A DNA stretch of 7,900 nucleotides from Acetobacteraceae bacterium. Its GTDB lineage: Bacteria > Pseudomonadota > Alphaproteobacteria > Acetobacterales > Acetobacteraceae. Position 1 is the first letter of the stretch, and every line of letters begins with the position of its first letter. Where the stretch lies: the NCBI GenBank assembly GCA_947478535.1, contig CANJXD010000258.1, positions 1 through 7,900 on the forward strand, written 5' to 3'. Position numbers and translations under genes: made by a program. Below are positions 5,905-7,900 of the stretch, piece by piece. The notes beneath the pieces are model-generated. The model made no database searches and was not told the origin of the DNA. It saw only the letters and a list, made by a program, of their open reading frames with translations.

Positions 5905-6000
5905 GCCGGCGGCGTGGACCCGATGGTCCTGGTCGCCCGATTTCGGGGGCCGGCACGCCACGGGATCCATCGTGCAACGACCTTGCTACCGCAGGAGGTC
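5905..6000 (+). promoter_or_regulatory. ROSE-like RNA thermometer in the hsp20 leader
   Basis: The last hairpin pairs GACCTTGCT (5979-5987) with AGGAGGTC (5993-6000) around the loop ACCGC, burying the ribosome binding site. It contains the TTGCT (5983-5987) of the ROSE signature U[U/C]GCU, with the G left unpaired opposite the Shine-Dalgarno sequence. Upstream, GGCGTG (5911-5916) can pair with CACGCC (5954-5959), enclosing GGACC/GGTCC (5916-5929) and CCCG/CGGG (5936-5947) hairpins, which fits the multi-hairpin layout of ROSE elements. ROSE elements repress small heat-shock genes at low temperature and melt on warming. Confidence 0.8.
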
Positions 6001-6005
6001 TTTCT

Positions 6006-6476
6006 ATGAACACGTTCGATTTCGCCCCACTTTTCCGCACCGCCATCGGCTTCGACCGCATGGCTCGCTTGGCCGAGACAGCCCGCGCGGCGTCAGACGG
6101 TCCGAGCTACCCCCCCTACAACATCGAGAAGACGGCCGAGGACAGCTATGTCCTCACCATGGCCGTCGCCGGCTTCGGGCCGGACGATATCGATGTCACC
6201 GCGCATGAGAACACGCTCGCCATCATCGGCAAGGCCGCGCAGGCCCCGCAGGAAAATGGGCGCGTCCTCTACCGCGGCATCGCCGGGCGGGCTTTCGAGC
6301 GCCGCTTCGCGCTGGCCGACCACATGGTGGTGGAAGGCGCGCAGCTCGAAAACGGCCTGCTGCATGTGGCGCTGCGCCGCGTGGTGCCGGAAGCCCTGAA
6401 GCCGCGCCGGATCGCCATCCAGGGCGGCGCTCCGCGCATGGTGAACCAGGAAGCCATCACCCAGCAGGCGGCCTGA
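6006..6476 (+). CDS. Small heat-shock protein Hsp20 (IbpA-like)
   Basis: This 156-residue holdase binds unfolding proteins and hands them to DnaK/ClpB. The N-terminal FRTAIGFDRMARL (10-22) is typical of the bacterial class A (IbpA-like) group. The alpha-crystallin domain covers about 35-138, with PPYNIEKTAEDSYVLTMAVAG's core strand region, the conserved arginines in FERRF (97-101) and the hallmark AQLENGLLHVAL (112-123). The C-terminus has IAI (136-138) in place of the usual I-x-I/V anchor, followed by a polar tail ending TQQAA. AGGAGG (5993-5998) is a full ribosome binding site seven bases before the ATG. Expression is probably controlled twice: by a heat-shock sigma promoter and by the ROSE-like leader. 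Confidence 0.95.
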   Translation: MNTFDFAPLFRTAIGFDRMARLAETARAASDGPSYPPYNIEKTAEDSYVLTMAVAGFGPDDIDVTAHENTLAIIGKAAQAPQENGRVLYRGIAGRAFERRFALADHMVVEGAQLENGLLHVALRRVVPEALKPRRIAIQGGAPRMVNQEAITQQAA

Positions 6477-6524
6477 AAAGCGGCCCTTCCCCTGTTGGGG
6501 CGAGGGCTGGTTTCTCGGCCAACG

Positions 6525-6553
6525 GCCCCTCCCCGGTGGGGAGGGGCTTTTTT
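6525..6553 (+). terminator. Intrinsic terminator of hsp20
   Basis: GCCCCTCCCC and GGGGAGGGGC form a perfect 10-bp stem with a 3-base loop, followed by six T. A weaker, similar hairpin (6483-6507, GCCCT and CCCC arms with an interior mismatch) precedes it and looks like a decayed copy. On the opposite strand there is no T-tract, so it serves only the plus strand. Confidence 0.95.
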
Positions 6554-6568
6554 ATTCCGCGATGCCGG

Positions 6569-6763
6569 TCAGCCACCCGTGGGCTTGCGGAAGAACGCAT
6601 CGGCGGCGTTCCGATGTGCATTCCGCTTGCCGATCTCCCGCTCTGCGCGGTCGATTTCAGCCTGTAACTCCTTGATATAGGAGCGTAATTCGTCCACGTC
6701 CCAACGGTCTATCACCGGCGGCTGAAAGCGCCCCGTGGGGCGCGGGCCTTCCTCTTCCATCAT
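6569..6763 (-). CDS. Small DUF1192-family protein
   Basis: The 64-residue product has the layout of DUF1192: a short polar N-terminus with Pro/Arg (MMEEEGPRP), then VDELRSYIKELQAEIDRAEREI (about 29-50), a predicted coiled-coil helix, and a NAADAFFRK ending. The function of the family is unknown; small size and the coiled coil suggest a protein-protein adaptor. AAGGAG lies upstream of two tandem ATG codons; I chose the first at 6763. It is divergent from the TrcR-like gene and ends 16 bases from the hsp20 terminator. A minus-strand promoter could not be placed with confidence. Confidence 0.85.
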   Translation of the reverse strand: MMEEEGPRPTGRFQPPVIDRWDVDELRSYIKELQAEIDRAEREIGKRNAHRNAADAFFRKPTGG

Positions 6764-6787
6764 CGTCGCTCTCCTTCGCCTCGGGCT

Positions 6788-6816
6788 TTGACCCGGCCTC
6801 GCCCCCTCTCTATATC
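6788..6816 (+). promoter_or_regulatory. Near-consensus sigma-70 promoter for the TrcR-like gene
   Basis: TTGACC (6788-6793) and TATATC (6811-6816) are separated by exactly 17 bases. This is the strongest sigma-70 match in the window. The start would be near 6823, giving a leader of about 80 bases. Confidence 0.75.
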
Positions 6817-6903
6817 CGATCATGACGAGGCGCGGGCGCCCCGGCGGGCGGTGACGCTCGCCCCGGTAGCGACCGCCGACCCGAAAGACCGAAGGGTTCC
6901 ACA

Positions 6904-7476
6904 ATGAAGACGCCGCTGATGCCGAAGGCCACCGCCGTGTGGCTCATCGAAAAGACGTCCCTCTCCTTCGAGCAGATCGCCGATTTCGTCGGCATGCACC
7001 CGCTCGAGGTCCAGGCCATTGCCGATGGCGAGGTGGCGCAGGGCATCGTCGGCTACGACCCCTTGGCGAATGACCAGCTGACGCGCGAAGAAATCGCGCG
7101 CTGCGAGGGCAAGCCGGAAGCCCGCCTGCAGATCATCGAGCGGTCCATCCCGCTGCCGAAGCAGCGCGGCAAGGGCGCGCGCTACATCCCCGTCGCCAAG
7201 CGCACGGAACGTCCGGACGCGATCGCATGGCTGCTGCGCAACTATCCCCAGCTGTCGGACCCGCAGGTCGTCAAGCTCCTCGCCACGACGAAGGAGACGA
7301 TCGCGAAGGTGCGGGACAAGACGCACCCGAACACGCCCAACATCAAGCCGCGGGACCCGGTGACGCTGGGCCTCTGCACGCAGACGGCGCTGAACGAGGC
7401 GGTGGGCATCGCTGTGGAACGCAGCGGCGGTGGGCCGATCCCCGCCCCCCTGCCGATGGACGACGCGACGGCCTGA
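6904..7476 (+). CDS. trcR: DUF1013 protein, TrcR-like cell-cycle transcriptional regulator
   Basis: In Caulobacter the DUF1013 protein TrcR associates with RNA polymerase at promoters and supports expression of the cell-cycle master regulator CtrA. The 190-residue product begins MPKATAVWLIEKTSLSFEQ, giving a first helix-turn-helix-like segment at about 18-41 (SFEQIADFVGMHPLEVQAIA), followed by GIVGYDPLANDQLT, a linker with ERSIPLPKQRGK and YIPVAKR, and a second segment at about 104-137 (AIAWLLRNYPQLSDPQVVKL and ETIAKVRDKT). The C-terminal CTQTALNEAV is also family-typical. The last 15 or so residues are Pro/Gly-rich and disordered-looking. Start chosen at the family-typical MK, with AAGGG upstream. 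It has its own promoter and ends at a shared terminator. Confidence 0.92.
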   Translation: MKTPLMPKATAVWLIEKTSLSFEQIADFVGMHPLEVQAIADGEVAQGIVGYDPLANDQLTREEIARCEGKPEARLQIIERSIPLPKQRGKGARYIPVAKRTERPDAIAWLLRNYPQLSDPQVVKLLATTKETIAKVRDKTHPNTPNIKPRDPVTLGLCTQTALNEAVGIAVERSGGGPIPAPLPMDDATA

Positions 7477-7484
7477 ATCGAAAA

Positions 7485-7504
7485 GGGGGCGGTTGCCCGC
7501 CCCC
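7485..7504. terminator. Bidirectional terminator between trcR and the YdcH-family gene
   Basis: GGGGGCGG and CCGCCCCC make a perfect 8-bp stem with loop TTGC. On the minus strand it is followed directly by TTTT, an intrinsic terminator for the YdcH-family gene. On the plus strand TTTT comes eight bases later (7513-7516), so termination of trcR is less certain; AAAAGGG...GCGG (7481-7492) could alternatively pair with CCGCCCTTTT (7507-7516). Confidence 0.7.
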
Positions 7505-7538
7505 CTCCGCCCTTTTCCTGAGGGCTCCGGACCGCGGC

Positions 7539-7712
7539 TCAGTTCAGCCGCGTCCTCAATTTTTCCATCTCTTCCTTCAGGCGAAGCTTGTCTCGCTTCA
7601 GCTTGGACAACGCCAGATCGTTCGGCCGGGGCCTTCCCCCCTCCTCAGCGATCCGCGCCTCGAGCGTCGCGTGCCGTTCCTCGAGGGAGCGGATGCGGGC
7701 AGCTTCAGCCAT
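7539..7712 (-). CDS. Small YdcH/DUF465-family coiled-coil protein
   Basis: This 57-residue product was read directly from the minus strand. It runs MAEAARIRSLEERHATLE, then ARIAEEGGRPRPND, LALSKLKRDKLRLKEEME and KLRTRLN. The two charged helices separated by a Gly/Pro turn, and the LSKLKRDKLRLKEEM signature, match the YdcH/DUF465 family. Function is unknown; members are short antiparallel coiled coils. GGAGAAGGA lies upstream of the ATG at 7712. It converges on trcR with the shared terminator between them. Confidence 0.88.
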   Translation of the reverse strand: MAEAARIRSLEERHATLEARIAEEGGRPRPNDLALSKLKRDKLRLKEEMEKLRTRLN

Positions 7713-7900
7713 GCGAAAACGTCCTTCTCCAATGCCTCACTGCGGGCACCGAGGGGAGAGTTCGCGCCTGGGGCTGGCGCCACGAAACAGGGAAAGCGTG
7801 GCGGTAAGCCCCGGGGGCACGCTCCGTCCCTTCTGCGCCCGCGTCCAACATGTTATGCCGACCTTCGCCAGGGTCCAGCCCCAAGTTTGAGACCATTCGG
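7713..7900. other. Upstream region of the YdcH-family gene; no gene recognised
   Basis: These 188 bases hold the ribosome binding site of the YdcH-family gene. An 8-bp palindrome AACATGTT (7847-7854) is the only other element seen. Minus-strand CATAAC near 7855 could be a -10 box, but no -35 box sits at proper spacing. Any gene starting to the right is beyond the window. Confidence 0.3.

Noticed and set aside
7847..7854. AACATGTT palindrome as an operator
   Set aside because: Eight bases of symmetry is too short to support a regulatory claim without conservation.
7705..7896. Minus-strand open frame of 63 codons upstream of the YdcH-family gene
   Set aside because: No family resemblance; overlaps the start of the better-supported small gene.

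Overview
The window looks like ordinary chromosome from a high-GC alphaproteobacterium, most likely of the Acetobacteraceae/Rhodospirillales (Roseomonas-like). This rests on marker families largely confined to Alphaproteobacteria (FliX, a CtrA-type winged-helix regulator, the DUF1013/TrcR protein, DUF1192), a cysteine-poor alphaproteobacterial L31, and a ROSE-type RNA thermometer. The genus is inference. I see no transposase, integrase, tRNA, rRNA or CRISPR array, and no obvious horizontally acquired block.

Layout. Positions 1-1578 (minus strand) carry a flagellar cluster read right to left: a FliX-like assembly regulator, a CtrA-like response regulator with a degenerate receiver domain, and the N-terminus of the stator protein MotB, cut by the window edge. 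Divergently from fliX (1701-2702, plus) lies a secreted lytic transglycosylase, whose start is overlapped by a perfect inverted repeat that also reads as a sigma-54 -24/-12 element. Converging on it is a DedA-family membrane protein (2796-3383, minus). Its 270-base upstream gap holds a near-perfect 23-bp palindrome and three GCAAGCC boxes exactly 22 bp apart. Next is a two-gene minus-strand operon, an SDR dehydrogenase followed by a PdxY-type pyridoxal kinase, joined by a 4-base GTGA overlap. Its leader carries four perfect copies of an 8-bp tandem repeat.

On the plus strand follow rpmE (ribosomal protein L31) with a clear sigma-70 promoter and terminator hairpin, then an Hsp20 gene with an RpoH-like promoter, a ROSE-like thermometer in its leader and a textbook terminator. 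The right end holds a small DUF1192 gene (minus), a TrcR-like DUF1013 regulator (plus) with a near-consensus sigma-70 promoter, and a 57-residue YdcH/DUF465 gene (minus). The last two converge on a bidirectional terminator.

Functional links: the left end concerns flagellum assembly, its regulation and cell-wall passage; the middle is B6 salvage plus an unassigned dehydrogenase; the right is translation, heat shock and cell-cycle transcription control. A CtrA-type regulator and TrcR, which acts on CtrA expression in Caulobacter, both occur here but are about 6 kb apart. I do not see a clearly undescribed multi-gene system; the most interesting signals are regulatory (thermometer, tandem repeat, phased boxes, start-overlapping palindrome) and the degenerate receiver.
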